The notes under the pieces: model-generated
What the model was told of the DNA's origin: nothing
What the model saw: only the letters and a program-made list of their open reading frames with translations
Databases searched by the model: none
NCBI GenBank assembly: GCA_964503885.1
Contig: CAZDCD010000009.1
Span: 89,383-153,382 of the forward strand
DNA length: 64,000 nucleotides
Direction: 5' to 3'
Source of the DNA: CAZDCD01 sp964503885
GTDB lineage: Bacteria; Bacteroidota; Bacteroidia; Bacteroidales; UBA10428
Shown here: positions 35,543 to 44,930 of the stretch, piece by piece
Position numbering within the stretch: the stretch's first letter is position 1
How the letters are laid out: every line of letters begins with the position of its first letter
Made by a program: the position numbers and the translations under genes

Positions 35543-36408
35543 AATCGAATGCCGTTTTGAGCCAGGCTTTTGCCGGTTACCCTGATGAACACATCATCGA
35601 GTGTGGCTTCTTCAGAGTGAATGGAAATCAGCTTCTTATTTTTAAGGATATCCAGGAATGCACCGTCAGAGCCTATTGCATCCATATCAAATTCCTTCAG
35701 CTGAGGGGTTCCGTTCATATATTCCACTTTTATAGTCCGACTGCCGTTCTGCAGCTTCAACTGGTGGGGTGAATCGATAATTTTCAACTCACCTTCGGAA
35801 ATGAAGGCTACCCTGTCACAAAGCTCATCGGCATCATACATGTTATGGGTGGTCAGGAAAATGGTTTTTCCTTCCCTTTTCAGGTTCAGGATAATATCCT
35901 TAATATTCCTGGCGTTTACCGGGTCCAGACCCGTTGTAGGTTCATCGAGAAACAGCAGGATCGGACTGTGCAGCAGGGAACGTACAAAATTCAATCTCAT
36001 TTTCATTCCCTTTGAATAGCTTTCCACTTTCTTATCGGCATCTGCTTTCAGATCAACCATGCTGAGCAGATCAGCGGCTTTACGCACCGGAACATTGTAA
36101 AATGTCGAAAAATATTCCAGGTTTTCTTTGCCGGTAAGCTTCAGGTAATGATTGGGTAATTCAAAGCTAATACCTATTTTGTCGTAGTATGATGATTCCC
36201 AGCTTTTCAGGTTTTTACCAAGCACCTTTATTTCACCGGAATACCCGGTAAGCAGTCCGATCAGTATTTTTTGGGTCGTACTTTTGCCGGCGCCGCTTGG
36301 TCCCAGAAATCCAAAAATTTCACCTGCGCTTACTGAAAAGCTCAGTGTTTTAACTGCCTGTTCTTTACTTCCTTTGTAGGCATAACTCAGATTTTTAACT
36401 TCAATCAT
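35539..36408 (-). CDS. ABC exporter ATP-binding protein
   Basis: The 289-residue ATPase has Walker A GPSGAGKST, Q-loop ISFELPNHYLKLTGKENL, signature YSKGMKMRL, Walker B ILLFLDEPTTGLDP and H-loop LTTHNM. The extra C-terminal domain of about 70 residues (IKVEYMNGTPQLKEFD to DDVFIRVTGKSL) is usual in drug-type exporters. It starts three bases after the regulator gene and overlaps the first permease. Confidence 0.92.
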   Translation of the reverse strand: MIEVKNLSYAYKGSKEQAVKTLSFSVSAGEIFGFLGPSGAGKSTTQKILIGLLTGYSGEIKVLGKNLKSWESSYYDKIGISFELPNHYLKLTGKENLEYFSTFYNVPVRKAADLLSMVDLKADADKKVESYSKGMKMRLNFVRSLLHSPILLFLDEPTTGLDPVNARNIKDIILNLKREGKTIFLTTHNMYDADELCDRVAFISEGELKIIDSPHQLKLQNGSRTIKVEYMNGTPQLKEFDMDAIGSDGAFLDILKNKKLISIHSEEATLDDVFIRVTGKSLAQNGIRL

Positions 36409-36411
36409 GGT

Positions 36412-37080
36412 TTACCGCTTAAATTGCCTGCAATATCCATATTCCAATAGGGTTGCGAAACTTTTCACAATGTTCATGATCTCTTCTTCGCTCATTGTAA
36501 ATACGAGCCGTTTTTCCCGTATATTTTTCCCAAAATCAAGACCAAACTTGCGTTCTATGTACTCATAAATACCTATCTGAACCTGCATGATCATGAATGA
36601 TACATAGTCGATATCGATATCCGTGCGTATTTCACCCCTGGCTACATGGATCTTCATTATTTTTTTGATCAATTCCATAATTTCATTTTTAACGATCAAT
36701 TCCACATCACCGATTTCCTCATTGTTCTTTTCCTTCAGTACATTATACAAAAATCCGCCCTTCAGGGGGAACTCCAGGTCAAATTTCACTTTCAACCTGA
36801 AATTCTCGATCAGCTTATCCGATAGGCTGCGTTCTTCCGATGCCAGCATGTCCTCTACATTTCCCAGTCTGTCAGCCGTCGCTGTTTTCAAGAGGTAATA
36901 ATAAAGGTCCCTTTTCGAGCTGAAATACCTGTAAAAACTGCCTTTAGCAAGACCAAGCCTCCTGATGATGCCTGACAATGATGCCGCAGAATAAGAATTG
37001 AGTGCAAATTCCTCGTAGCATGCATCCAAGATCTCCTTCTTTCGTTTCTCAGGTAAATTTGTGTAGGTTTTCAATGGCAT
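36412..37080 (-). CDS. TetR/AcrR family repressor of the ABC exporter
   Basis: A 222-residue TetR-type regulator: the N-terminal HTH reads KRKKEILDACYEEFALNSYSAASLSGIIRRLGLAKGSFYRYFSSKRDLYYYL in the family pattern, and the C-terminal ligand domain is helical and variable. It heads the exporter operon and probably represses it, and itself, through two identical inverted repeats just upstream. The inducer is unknown. Confidence 0.92.
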   Translation of the reverse strand: MPLKTYTNLPEKRKKEILDACYEEFALNSYSAASLSGIIRRLGLAKGSFYRYFSSKRDLYYYLLKTATADRLGNVEDMLASEERSLSDKLIENFRLKVKFDLEFPLKGGFLYNVLKEKNNEEIGDVELIVKNEIMELIKKIMKIHVARGEIRTDIDIDYVSFMIMQVQIGIYEYIERKFGLDFGKNIREKRLVFTMSEEEIMNIVKSFATLLEYGYCRQFKR

Positions 37081-37094
37081 AACAAAATGAATTA

Positions 37095-37142
37095 GCGACT
37101 ATATGGTCGCAAATCTACTAAAAAATGCGACTGATTGGTCGC
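37095..37142. promoter_or_regulatory. dual operator for the TetR-family regulator
   Basis: Two perfect inverted repeats of the form GCGAC-N6-GTCGC lie at 37095-37110 and 37127-37142, with centres 32 bases apart (about three helical turns). On the minus strand, TAGATTTG, a match to the TAnnTTTG promoter element, lies at 37110-37117 between them and shares a base with the first repeat. Bound repressor would block the promoter of tetR and the exporter. The second site also faces the divergent LA_2272 gene, 134 bases from its start. Confidence 0.75.
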
Positions 37143-37275
37143 TTTTTGTAAAATAAATGGAAATTTATTTTTATATGCTTAAATTAGAGTCATTTATAAA
37201 ACATATGCCGGTGTCACTAATTTTCATGCAACTTTTTGTTCACTCTGTTGTCTTTACTAACAAAAAACCTTTATT

Positions 37276-38430
37276 ATGAAAACATACGTTACCCTGACAA
37301 TGCTAATCCTGTTATCACCCGCCTTTTTGAACACAGAAGCCCAGCAAATGAACGACAGCCTTAATCCGGTAAGACCTTTTCAGGTTACATTTATCACTCC
37401 TCTAGGAACAAATGGTGCCGCTTCGTACCGGATAGCCAACGAATTTTCATTCAATATTCTGGCCGGAATTAACGGAGGCGTGGATGGATTTGAGCTTGGC
37501 GGTCTTGTAAATATTGACCATGGTTACGTCAAAGGATTTCAGTTGTCGGGACTCGGAAATATTGTATCCGGACAGGTGCATGCATTGCAGATTGCAGGTC
37601 TGGGAAACATCAACGGCGATTACAGTGAGGGCGTTCAGGTAGCCGGAGTTGCCAACGTTATCGGCGGACGCGCAGAATCAATTGGGATTGCCGGATTCGG
37701 TAATGTATCGGCTGAACTCGATGGAGCACAGATTTCGGGTTTCGGCAATATATCGGGAAGCTCAGAAGGTCTGCAGGCCGCAGGATTTGGAAACATGGCC
37801 GGGGATATTACAGGTGCCCAGGTATCGGGTTTCATCAATACTGCAGATGATGTTGAGGGCGTGCAGATCGCCGGTTTTATAAACCATGCCCGAAATGTTA
37901 AAGGACTAATGTTAGCAGGATTCATCAATATCTGCGATTCTTTAAATGGAATTCCCATTGCCCCGTTAAACATTGTGAAAAAGAACGGCTACAGGCGATT
38001 TGAACTTTCAGTAAATGAAAATGTATTCATGAATTTCTCCCTGAAAACAGGCGTCCATAAATTTTACACCCTGTTTTCCGTTGGCTTTAAGCCCGGACCA
38101 TATGATTACTCCTGGAATTTCGGCTATGGGGCAGGCACATCTGTCATGCTTGGTGAAAAAAATTCCCTCGATATTGAAGCTCACGTGTACACTATTGAAC
38201 GTAACTTTTTCAAACACTGGGAATACAATCAACTGAATCAGCTTGCCGTAAATTTTAACCTGCAGGTATCGGAATCCTTGAGTTTCTTTGCCGGGCCTTC
38301 ATTTAATTTTCTGATTGCGGACAATCCCGAATCTTCACATGAGATTTCCCCCACATGGTCGTTTAGAATAACCGGAAGAAGAAAGGTGCTGAGCAGCTGG
38401 TTTGGGTTCAATATAGGGCTAAGAATCTGA
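37276..38430 (+). CDS. LA_2272-type surface repeat protein
   Basis: A 384-residue exported protein with a signal peptide ending near NTEAQ. Residues of about 71-230 hold ten near-identical units of 15-16 residues with the pattern [FAVL]Qx[AS]G[FL]xN, for example FQLSGLGN, LQIAGLGN, VQIAGFIN. Such short regular repeats are expected to form a beta-helix-like stack. The C-terminal part is rich in aromatic beta strands and ends in FGFNIGLRI, as outer-membrane barrels do. Function is unknown. It is divergent from the TetR operon and shares its regulatory region. Confidence 0.8.
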   Translation: MKTYVTLTMLILLSPAFLNTEAQQMNDSLNPVRPFQVTFITPLGTNGAASYRIANEFSFNILAGINGGVDGFELGGLVNIDHGYVKGFQLSGLGNIVSGQVHALQIAGLGNINGDYSEGVQVAGVANVIGGRAESIGIAGFGNVSAELDGAQISGFGNISGSSEGLQAAGFGNMAGDITGAQVSGFINTADDVEGVQIAGFINHARNVKGLMLAGFINICDSLNGIPIAPLNIVKKNGYRRFELSVNENVFMNFSLKTGVHKFYTLFSVGFKPGPYDYSWNFGYGAGTSVMLGEKNSLDIEAHVYTIERNFFKHWEYNQLNQLAVNFNLQVSESLSFFAGPSFNFLIADNPESSHEISPTWSFRITGRRKVLSSWFGFNIGLRI

Positions 38431-38598
38431 AAAATGCATGCTGCTGCAGTCCAGGGCTGAAGCCAGTGGCTGCAAACTTGTCGCCGCTCTGCAGCTTAAA
38501 AGATTTCCCTGTCAGACTCTGCTACAATCAGAATACTGCTTTGCAAATTACATTCTGCTGACAACAGCTAAGTTCCATCCCCTGCCCCCGCCAGCAGG

Positions 38599-38619
38599 CC
38601 TGCCTGGTCGGCAGACAGG
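38599..38619. repeat. REP-like palindrome, second copy
   Basis: CCTGCCTG and GGCAGACAGG arms match those of the element at 12887-12906, with one extra central base. The surrounding sequence is not conserved between the two copies, so the element itself appears to be the repeated unit. Confidence 0.55.
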
Positions 38620-38774
38620 GGACATCTACACAGTCGAAAAATGGTAACTCCTGTTCGTATTAAAATACCAAAAGCCTGGCAGAACGCTCAATTTGAAACC
38701 TATTGTATCTTTTAAGCCAAAAATCAGATTTACATAAATTTTAAAAAATAACCAATCCCTGCGCACAACCTGCT

Positions 38775-38789
38775 TCCCGTGAAACGGGA
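38775..38789. repeat. TCCCG-type inverted repeat
   Basis: TCCCGT and ACGGGA arms surround a GAA loop, giving a perfect six-base stem. A related element with arms TCCCG and CGGGA occurs at 48463-48478. No T-run follows, so a terminator is unlikely. Confidence 0.45.
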
Positions 38790-39138
38790 CAAGCTATGAG
38801 CTCACTGCACTTCGGTTGCCATGATTTTCTTTTCCTGCCTGCGTGAGCCGAACGAACCGGCGATGGCACGATACAAAAATATAATCGTAGACACAAGCCG
38901 ACCCGAGTATTTTCTTTATCAAAAAATTGAAACGAATCTTCCGGAATTACGTATACATGCAGGTAATTGTTATGTTTATGAAAATAACGTATAAATATAC
39001 GATTACTTAATCGTTTGACTTACAACAAAAACCAAAAAAACCCGGAGTGAAAATTAACCTAAAAAGATCTTTAAAAAATTACAAAAGTCCTTACGTTTGT
39101 CAAAATCCGTAAGGGCACTATGGGCAAAAGATCAATAC

Positions 39139-42100
39139 ATGCCGGGCAGAATAACAAAACTACTGACTATTTTGGGTATCCTGATCTACGGGTTACCCAA
39201 ATTTTCACAGGGACAGTGTGCCTTAATCACCGATAACTACAGCGGTCAAAGTCCGAGCAGTGTATGTGCACCGGTGAACCTTACGATGGACGTGAGGTAT
39301 AAATTCATTCTTCCGGTAAACCCTTCTCGCGTTCAAATCCTTTATGTATGGAACGACGGAACAGGAGCTACAACCCAGGTTCCGGCCATTTCGGAGGGTG
39401 ACACTATATTCATGGCATCACAGGTGCATTTATATCCTCCTGCCGACCAGTGTTCCTATACTGCCGAATCATATGTAGTCTTCGACGGTGAAGTCTGCAC
39501 AAGCAGCAGCCGCCAGGAACAGACATTCAGTGCCTGGGCCCGCGACAATGAAAATGGTGCCGAGATCATTACCGAACCGGTTGTGGCACAGTTCTGCGAA
39601 GGTGAAGATATTGTCGACGTTACGTTCGATGATAATTCCACATTCAACTGCAACATCAATATCGAACCCGATAAACCCAACAGGCTTACACGATGGGTTC
39701 AGTTTATTTACGGCACACACACCATTGGCGGCGACCGGATTCCAAACATTACCATCACCGATCCATGGGGCAACACCTATGTAATGACCGACGCTGCCGG
39801 GAATTCGCTGAGCCCGGTTTCGGGTCCGATTATTGAAATTCCCGTACCGGCTGATGGTCCGAACCAGACCTCATGGTCGATAAGTGCACCGGCAGGTGGC
39901 ATTGCTGGGGATATTTTCGAACTCACCATGCGCAACTGGAACATGTGCAATCCTTATGACAGGAACCCTTTCGACAGCATACCGCCCTCCGATCCCATTG
40001 ACGGGGATTACGACCCGATCACCACACCTGCACTGATTGAAATAATCACCACTCCTCCCCTCATCACAAATCCATCGCTCGAATTCTGCGTCAACAACCC
40101 GATACATCTAACCCTATCAACTTCAGGGGGTACTGTGGAATGGTATTCCGATTCACTGACAACACATCACATTCACACGGGAAGTTCATTTAACCCGACG
40201 GGACCTCCAACGTTTATTGATAATTCGGTAAGCGGTGAGTATTCGTATTATGTAGTGGAAAGCATCGGTGCATGTGCAAGCGCGCCAAGCAGGATCACTT
40301 TTAAAATTTTTGACAATCCTTCTCCGCCTTCAGATGCCGGACCTGACAGGAGCATTTGTGCGGATACGGTAACACTCGACGGGAATATGCCCAATATAGG
40401 AGTGGGATCATGGACCACAACCGGCGGAGCGCTAATCGACGACCCTTCCGACCCGAAATCATTCGTCAGAAACCTCGATCCGGGTCCGAACCTGTTCCGA
40501 TGGACGCTCAGTCACGGCCCCTGTCTTTCGATCGATGAAGTGATCATCACAATGGATCAGCAGCCTGCGCCTGCGGCTGCAGGAGCAAACCTTTTATTCT
40601 GTGATGTATCCGCAACCATCCTGGCGGCAAATAATCCCACCAGTAACGGGCAAGGTACCTGGGATATGGTTACAGGTTCTGCTGATTTCTCAGATATTCA
40701 TTACTCCCATGCTACATTGACCAACCTTTCCCGAGGGACCAACACACTGGTATGGACTATAGAAAGCCAGTTCGGCGCCTGTATTACAACACACGACACC
40801 ATGACGATCCTTCGTGATGTGACACCCGATCCTGCCAATGCCGGACCCGACAGGCGCATCTGCGAATCGGATACATTCCGGATGGGGGGCAATGCTGTTA
40901 CCGGCGATGGAAACGGCCTGTGGAGCGTTCTTGCAGGGGGATCGGTCATCAGTGATCCTGCAGCAAACAACGCTCTTGCAACGGGCCTTGGCTACGGAAC
41001 AAACCGGTTCAGATGGACCGTGACCAGCCAGTTTGGCATTTGCGGCAGCTCTTCCGACGAGGTGGTAATCACCAGGGACCAGCAGCCGGCGGCTGCTAAT
41101 GCAGGAATGGCTCAATTCCTGTGTAATTCAGTCTCGTCGCCGCTGGGTGCCAACACGCCGACTGTCGGATCAGGAACCTGGTCGGTAGTGACCAATCCTT
41201 CGGGGGTAAATCCCGTATTTAATCCCTCGGCAGGAAATGAAAATGCAGCGGTACAGATTTTGCCAGGTAATGAGGGACTTTACAGGTTTGCATGGACCAT
41301 TACCAATTTCAGTTGCATTACTTCCGACACAGTAACTGTGGACTTTGGTGTGCCCGTAGTACCGGCCGATGCCGGTGAGGATGATACGGTATGCGGTATA
41401 ACAGCAATACTGGGAGGCAATGATCCCGGGATCGGGACAGGAACATGGACAGTGATCAGCGGACCGGGTGCAGTAACATTCATCCCCGGAAATCATTCTG
41501 CCGGAACAGTGGCGAGAATTATTTCGGGCAATGAAGGCCTTTATGTTTTCGAATGGAGGATTGCCAGTGGTTCGTGTCCCCCATCGGCCGATACGGTCAC
41601 CATCTTTTTCAAACCCCAGCCAGGTGTACCAGGTATTACCAATATGGAAAACTGTGGTCCGGGCTCTGTTACGCTGGTATCAACTATCGGTACCAACGGC
41701 ACCGGAAATAACTGGTACGATGCGGCAACGGGCGGCAGCCTGTTAGCCACTGCCTCAACTTACACAACACCGGTTCTGAACAACAGCCGCGCCTATTATG
41801 TGGCCACATACGATAATGTCACACAATGTGAAAGTCCGCGCAGAAGGGTGGATGCGACTATTCACCCGGTTCCCGGCGAACCGGGTGTCAGTGATCTTGA
41901 GCATTGCGGACCGGCCTCGTTGACCTTTAATGCCACCATCGGTGCAAGCGGAACAACCAACCGCTGGTATGATTCGCCGGTTGGAGGAACAGTGCTTTCC
42001 CAGTCGCAAAATTATACAGCTGGTATGCTCAGCAATGATGTCACCTACTGGGTAAGCTCCTATAACGAATCCACCGGGTGTGAAGGATCGAGGGTACAGG

Positions 42101-44910
42101 TAGATGCATTCATTTATCCCATTCCTGATCAGCCTGTTATCTCGGATGCTGCACGATGCGGAGAAGGAGTCGTCACCCTTACTTCTGCACTGGGCGCGAA
42201 CAGCACAATGAACAGGTGGTATGAAGTTTTCTCGGGCGGAGCGGTGATCGATTCGAATCTTTCCCTGACAACGCCGTATCTGACCGCAACAAAAACTTAC
42301 TGGATCAGCGGCTATAGCGATACCACCGGTTGCGAAAGCGCCAGGAAACAGGTACAGGCCCTCATTCATCCGGTTCCGGACTTTCCGGTCGCTGATAATG
42401 TATTGAATTGCGGCCCTGACACCCTTGTTCTGACTTCCATACCCGGAAACAACGGAACGACAAGCCGCTGGTACGACAGCATTACAGGAGGTAACCTGCT
42501 TGAACAGGATAACCGGTTTACTACGGGATACCTCAGCAATACAAGCCGGTATTACGTATCGAGCTTTAACGAAACCACCACCTGTGAAAGCAGCAGAAGA
42601 GAAGTTCAGGCAATAATTCTTCCCACACCGGCTGCCAATCCGATCCAGGGAGTTGGACAGGTCGGGCAGGGACAAACCAATGTCATCTATTCCGTGAACT
42701 ATAATCCGGGGTCCACATATACGTGGACCATTCCACCGGGAATAAACGTCTTACTTGAAAATCAAAATTTTGTGATTTTGGAGTTTCCGAACCTGGGCAC
42801 TTACAACATTTCGGTATTTGAGACAAACAGCATCGGATGCCCGGGCCCGGAAACATACAAGACCATACTGGTGCGTGAAGACCTGTTGTTTATCAATCTC
42901 AATATCATAGAAGGTCATGTATGTGCCGGTGAAGACCTACAGATCTCAGCGGTGCCTTCAGGAGGAACACCATCCTACTCGTTTGAATGGACCGGCGATA
43001 CCTACCTGCTATCGGGTACCGACATTTCCAACCCTGTATTCAATTCAGCTTTCCCCGGGACATACCATTTATACATTACCGTGCTGGATATCAATCTGAA
43101 CAGGATTACCGACAGCCTTGATGTGGTTGTTCATCCCAATCCTTTTGCACAGATCAGTGTTTCCGATACGGTTGTTTGTGCCGGGTATACATTGCCGATC
43201 AGTACAATTGTGGGAGCAGGATCTGGGGTGTATACTTCGTACCAGTGGTCGGGTCAGACAGCTCCGCTATCATCAACAAGTATTCTTAGTCCCTTATTTA
43301 CTTCCCTGATCAGGGGATCTTACGATCTAACCTTCACTGTGGAAGACAATAACGGGTGCACAGCCATCGATTCTGTGACCATCTTTAATGATATTCCCCG
43401 TGCATATTTTACCTCAGACGCTGTTCCGCAGTGCAGTCCGGTTAACGTAAACTTCTTCAACGGGTCCGAGAATGCAGTTAGCTATATCTGGAAATTCGGC
43501 GACGGCGACAGCATGATAACGACAGACGCATCGCACCAGTTTATAAACCATACCAATTCGGTCGAATATTACAATACAACCCTCACTGCATTCAGCATTA
43601 ACGGTTGCAGGCATACCTCAAACGAATACGTCACAGTTTACCCGAATCCGAAGGCAGCGATCACCGTAATGCCAGAAGAGGCCTGTGATCCGGCAGATGT
43701 TTTGTTCAGCGCAACTCCGGGCGGATACAGCTATTTCTGGGAATTTGGCGAAGGTTCTTCGGAAACAGGAGGGTATAATACCGTACATAATTTTGTGAAC
43801 AATACAGCATACGATACAACATATCACATACGTTTGATCACAACCTCATTTTTCAATTGCTTTGATACCACCTTTGCCCGGGTACTTGTACATCCGTCGC
43901 CTGACGCTTCTTTCACGGCATCTCCCCTGTCACAGATGTACCCCGAGAGAACGGTAACCCTTGTAAATACTACCGAGGACAGGAACTGGGATTATAAGTG
44001 GTATTTCGGTGACAAAACCATCTCGTTTGAAAAAGATCCTTTATCCCATAATTTTCCAGAAGCTGATGATTATACCATATCGCTTGTCGTAAGAGGTGAA
44101 CATTGTTCAGACAGTACATGGTTGACCATCGAAATATTGCCCCATCCGCCTGTGGCGCAGTTTCAGCCGGTTCAACCCGGTTGTGTGCCGCTGACCATAC
44201 AGTTCGAGAATACCTCTTCATACTCAACCTCTTTCCTATGGGAATTCGGCGATGGGGCAATTTCGAATAAGCCGAACCCGGAATATACCTATTATGAATC
44301 AGGCATATACCGGATAAAGCTTACTGCGTTCGGCGATGGAGGTATCGATACATACAGCACAAATAATGATGTGTATGTCTTGCCAAGAGCGTTTTTCGAG
44401 CTGGCACCCCGATATGTGTATGTAAATGACAAAGAAGTGCATTTTTTCAATCTTTCGGATAACGGTGCGGTATTCGAATGGGATTTCGGGGATGGGACCA
44501 CTTCGGATGAGTTTAATCCGAAACATCTATACTCACAGGAAGGGACATACGATGTGACCCTTAGTGTATGGACTGAAAACAACTGTTTCGACCTGTATGT
44601 GATGGAAAGCGCTGTGCTTGTTCAGCCAAGCGGAAAGCTTATTTTTCCGAATGCATTCAGGCCTGAATCGCCGATCGAAGAAAACCAGACATTCAAGCCG
44701 GGAGTGATCGACCAGGTGGATGAATACCACCTTATGATCTTTGACCGGTGGGGTGAGATGATCTTTGAAAGTTTTGATAAGGATACGGGCTGGGATGGGT
44801 CTATCGACGGTAAAATAGCCAAACAGGACGTATATGTGTGGAAAGTGGAAGGCAAATACACAAACGGTCAAAGTTTTACTGATGTGGGAGATGTGACATT
44901 GCTGCATTAA
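39139..44910 (+). CDS. giant secreted multidomain protein with gliding-motility C-terminal (T9SS type B) domain
   Basis: The ATG at 39139 gives 1923 residues with a signal peptide ending near FSQGQ; a TTG at 39097 would only add 14 residues. Five Cys-containing Ig-like units of 81-90 residues lie at about 405-830 (DAGPDRSIC-like starts). Four Ig-like_CHU units of exactly 84 residues follow at about 838-1175 (CGPxxLTxxxxxGxxGTxxRWYD). Then come Ig/PKD-like domains (about 1250-1830) with repeated WxFGDG motifs (IWKFGDGDS, LWEFGDGA, EWDFGDGTTS). The end (FPNAFRPES, YHLMIFDRWGEMIFES, DGKIAKQDVYVWKV) is the CHU_C/gliding sorting domain. It is probably exported by the T9SS and held by the PorP/SprF protein encoded 20 bases downstream. 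Likely an adhesin or matrix protein. Confidence 0.9.
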   Translation: MPGRITKLLTILGILIYGLPKFSQGQCALITDNYSGQSPSSVCAPVNLTMDVRYKFILPVNPSRVQILYVWNDGTGATTQVPAISEGDTIFMASQVHLYPPADQCSYTAESYVVFDGEVCTSSSRQEQTFSAWARDNENGAEIITEPVVAQFCEGEDIVDVTFDDNSTFNCNINIEPDKPNRLTRWVQFIYGTHTIGGDRIPNITITDPWGNTYVMTDAAGNSLSPVSGPIIEIPVPADGPNQTSWSISAPAGGIAGDIFELTMRNWNMCNPYDRNPFDSIPPSDPIDGDYDPITTPALIEIITTPPLITNPSLEFCVNNPIHLTLSTSGGTVEWYSDSLTTHHIHTGSSFNPTGPPTFIDNSVSGEYSYYVVESIGACASAPSRITFKIFDNPSPPSDAGPDRSICADTVTLDGNMPNIGVGSWTTTGGALIDDPSDPKSFVRNLDPGPNLFRWTLSHGPCLSIDEVIITMDQQPAPAAAGANLLFCDVSATILAANNPTSNGQGTWDMVTGSADFSDIHYSHATLTNLSRGTNTLVWTIESQFGACITTHDTMTILRDVTPDPANAGPDRRICESDTFRMGGNAVTGDGNGLWSVLAGGSVISDPAANNALATGLGYGTNRFRWTVTSQFGICGSSSDEVVITRDQQPAAANAGMAQFLCNSVSSPLGANTPTVGSGTWSVVTNPSGVNPVFNPSAGNENAAVQILPGNEGLYRFAWTITNFSCITSDTVTVDFGVPVVPADAGEDDTVCGITAILGGNDPGIGTGTWTVISGPGAVTFIPGNHSAGTVARIISGNEGLYVFEWRIASGSCPPSADTVTIFFKPQPGVPGITNMENCGPGSVTLVSTIGTNGTGNNWYDAATGGSLLATASTYTTPVLNNSRAYYVATYDNVTQCESPRRRVDATIHPVPGEPGVSDLEHCGPASLTFNATIGASGTTNRWYDSPVGGTVLSQSQNYTAGMLSNDVTYWVSSYNESTGCEGSRVQVDAFIYPIPDQPVISDAARCGEGVVTLTSALGANSTMNRWYEVFSGGAVIDSNLSLTTPYLTATKTYWISGYSDTTGCESARKQVQALIHPVPDFPVADNVLNCGPDTLVLTSIPGNNGTTSRWYDSITGGNLLEQDNRFTTGYLSNTSRYYVSSFNETTTCESSRREVQAIILPTPAANPIQGVGQVGQGQTNVIYSVNYNPGSTYTWTIPPGINVLLENQNFVILEFPNLGTYNISVFETNSIGCPGPETYKTILVREDLLFINLNIIEGHVCAGEDLQISAVPSGGTPSYSFEWTGDTYLLSGTDISNPVFNSAFPGTYHLYITVLDINLNRITDSLDVVVHPNPFAQISVSDTVVCAGYTLPISTIVGAGSGVYTSYQWSGQTAPLSSTSILSPLFTSLIRGSYDLTFTVEDNNGCTAIDSVTIFNDIPRAYFTSDAVPQCSPVNVNFFNGSENAVSYIWKFGDGDSMITTDASHQFINHTNSVEYYNTTLTAFSINGCRHTSNEYVTVYPNPKAAITVMPEEACDPADVLFSATPGGYSYFWEFGEGSSETGGYNTVHNFVNNTAYDTTYHIRLITTSFFNCFDTTFARVLVHPSPDASFTASPLSQMYPERTVTLVNTTEDRNWDYKWYFGDKTISFEKDPLSHNFPEADDYTISLVVRGEHCSDSTWLTIEILPHPPVAQFQPVQPGCVPLTIQFENTSSYSTSFLWEFGDGAISNKPNPEYTYYESGIYRIKLTAFGDGGIDTYSTNNDVYVLPRAFFELAPRYVYVNDKEVHFFNLSDNGAVFEWDFGDGTTSDEFNPKHLYSQEGTYDVTLSVWTENNCFDLYVMESAVLVQPSGKLIFPNAFRPESPIEENQTFKPGVIDQVDEYHLMIFDRWGEMIFESFDKDTGWDGSIDGKIAKQDVYVWKVEGKYTNGQSFTDVGDVTLLH
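41653..42660 (+). repeat. four in-frame 252-nt repeats in the giant adhesin gene
   Basis: The leading cysteine codons lie at 41653, 41905, 42157 and 42409, exactly 252 bases apart, so each unit is 84 residues. The protein pattern is well kept (CGPxS start, RWYD or NWYD, SRxYYV or TYWVSSY, CExSRRxVxA end), while the bases differ considerably. This points to old duplications under selection for domain length rather than recent expansion. Confidence 0.8.
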
Positions 44911-44930
44911 CAAATCTGAATGATACCGAG

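Larger units (their letters stand above)
38431..39138. other. long intergenic region with palindromic repeats
   Basis: About 700 bases with no convincing gene. It holds two dispersed palindromes (38599-38619 and 38775-38789) and an inverted repeat CGTATA-AA-TATACG at 38988-39001. The last 150 bases are AT-rich and probably contain the promoter and leader of the giant adhesin gene. A 69-codon open frame at 38438-38647 runs through the repeats and shows no protein-like features. Confidence 0.5.

Noticed and set aside
37495..37970. Short periodicity of 45-48 bases as a CRISPR-like array
   Set aside because: It encodes the 15-16 residue repeats of the LA_2272 protein within an open frame.
38438..38647. 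Open frame of 69 codons in the gap before the giant adhesin gene
   Set aside because: It runs through the palindromic repeat, has no recognisable features and no homologous pattern.
41653..42660. Regular 252-base periodicity as a possible CRISPR or satellite array
   Set aside because: The units are coding, in frame and diverged in bases; they are protein domain repeats.
41755..42675. 306-codon open frame on the minus strand within the giant adhesin gene
   Set aside because: It is antisense to the 84-residue repeats. The repeated codon pattern keeps the opposite frame open; the translated text shows no domain.
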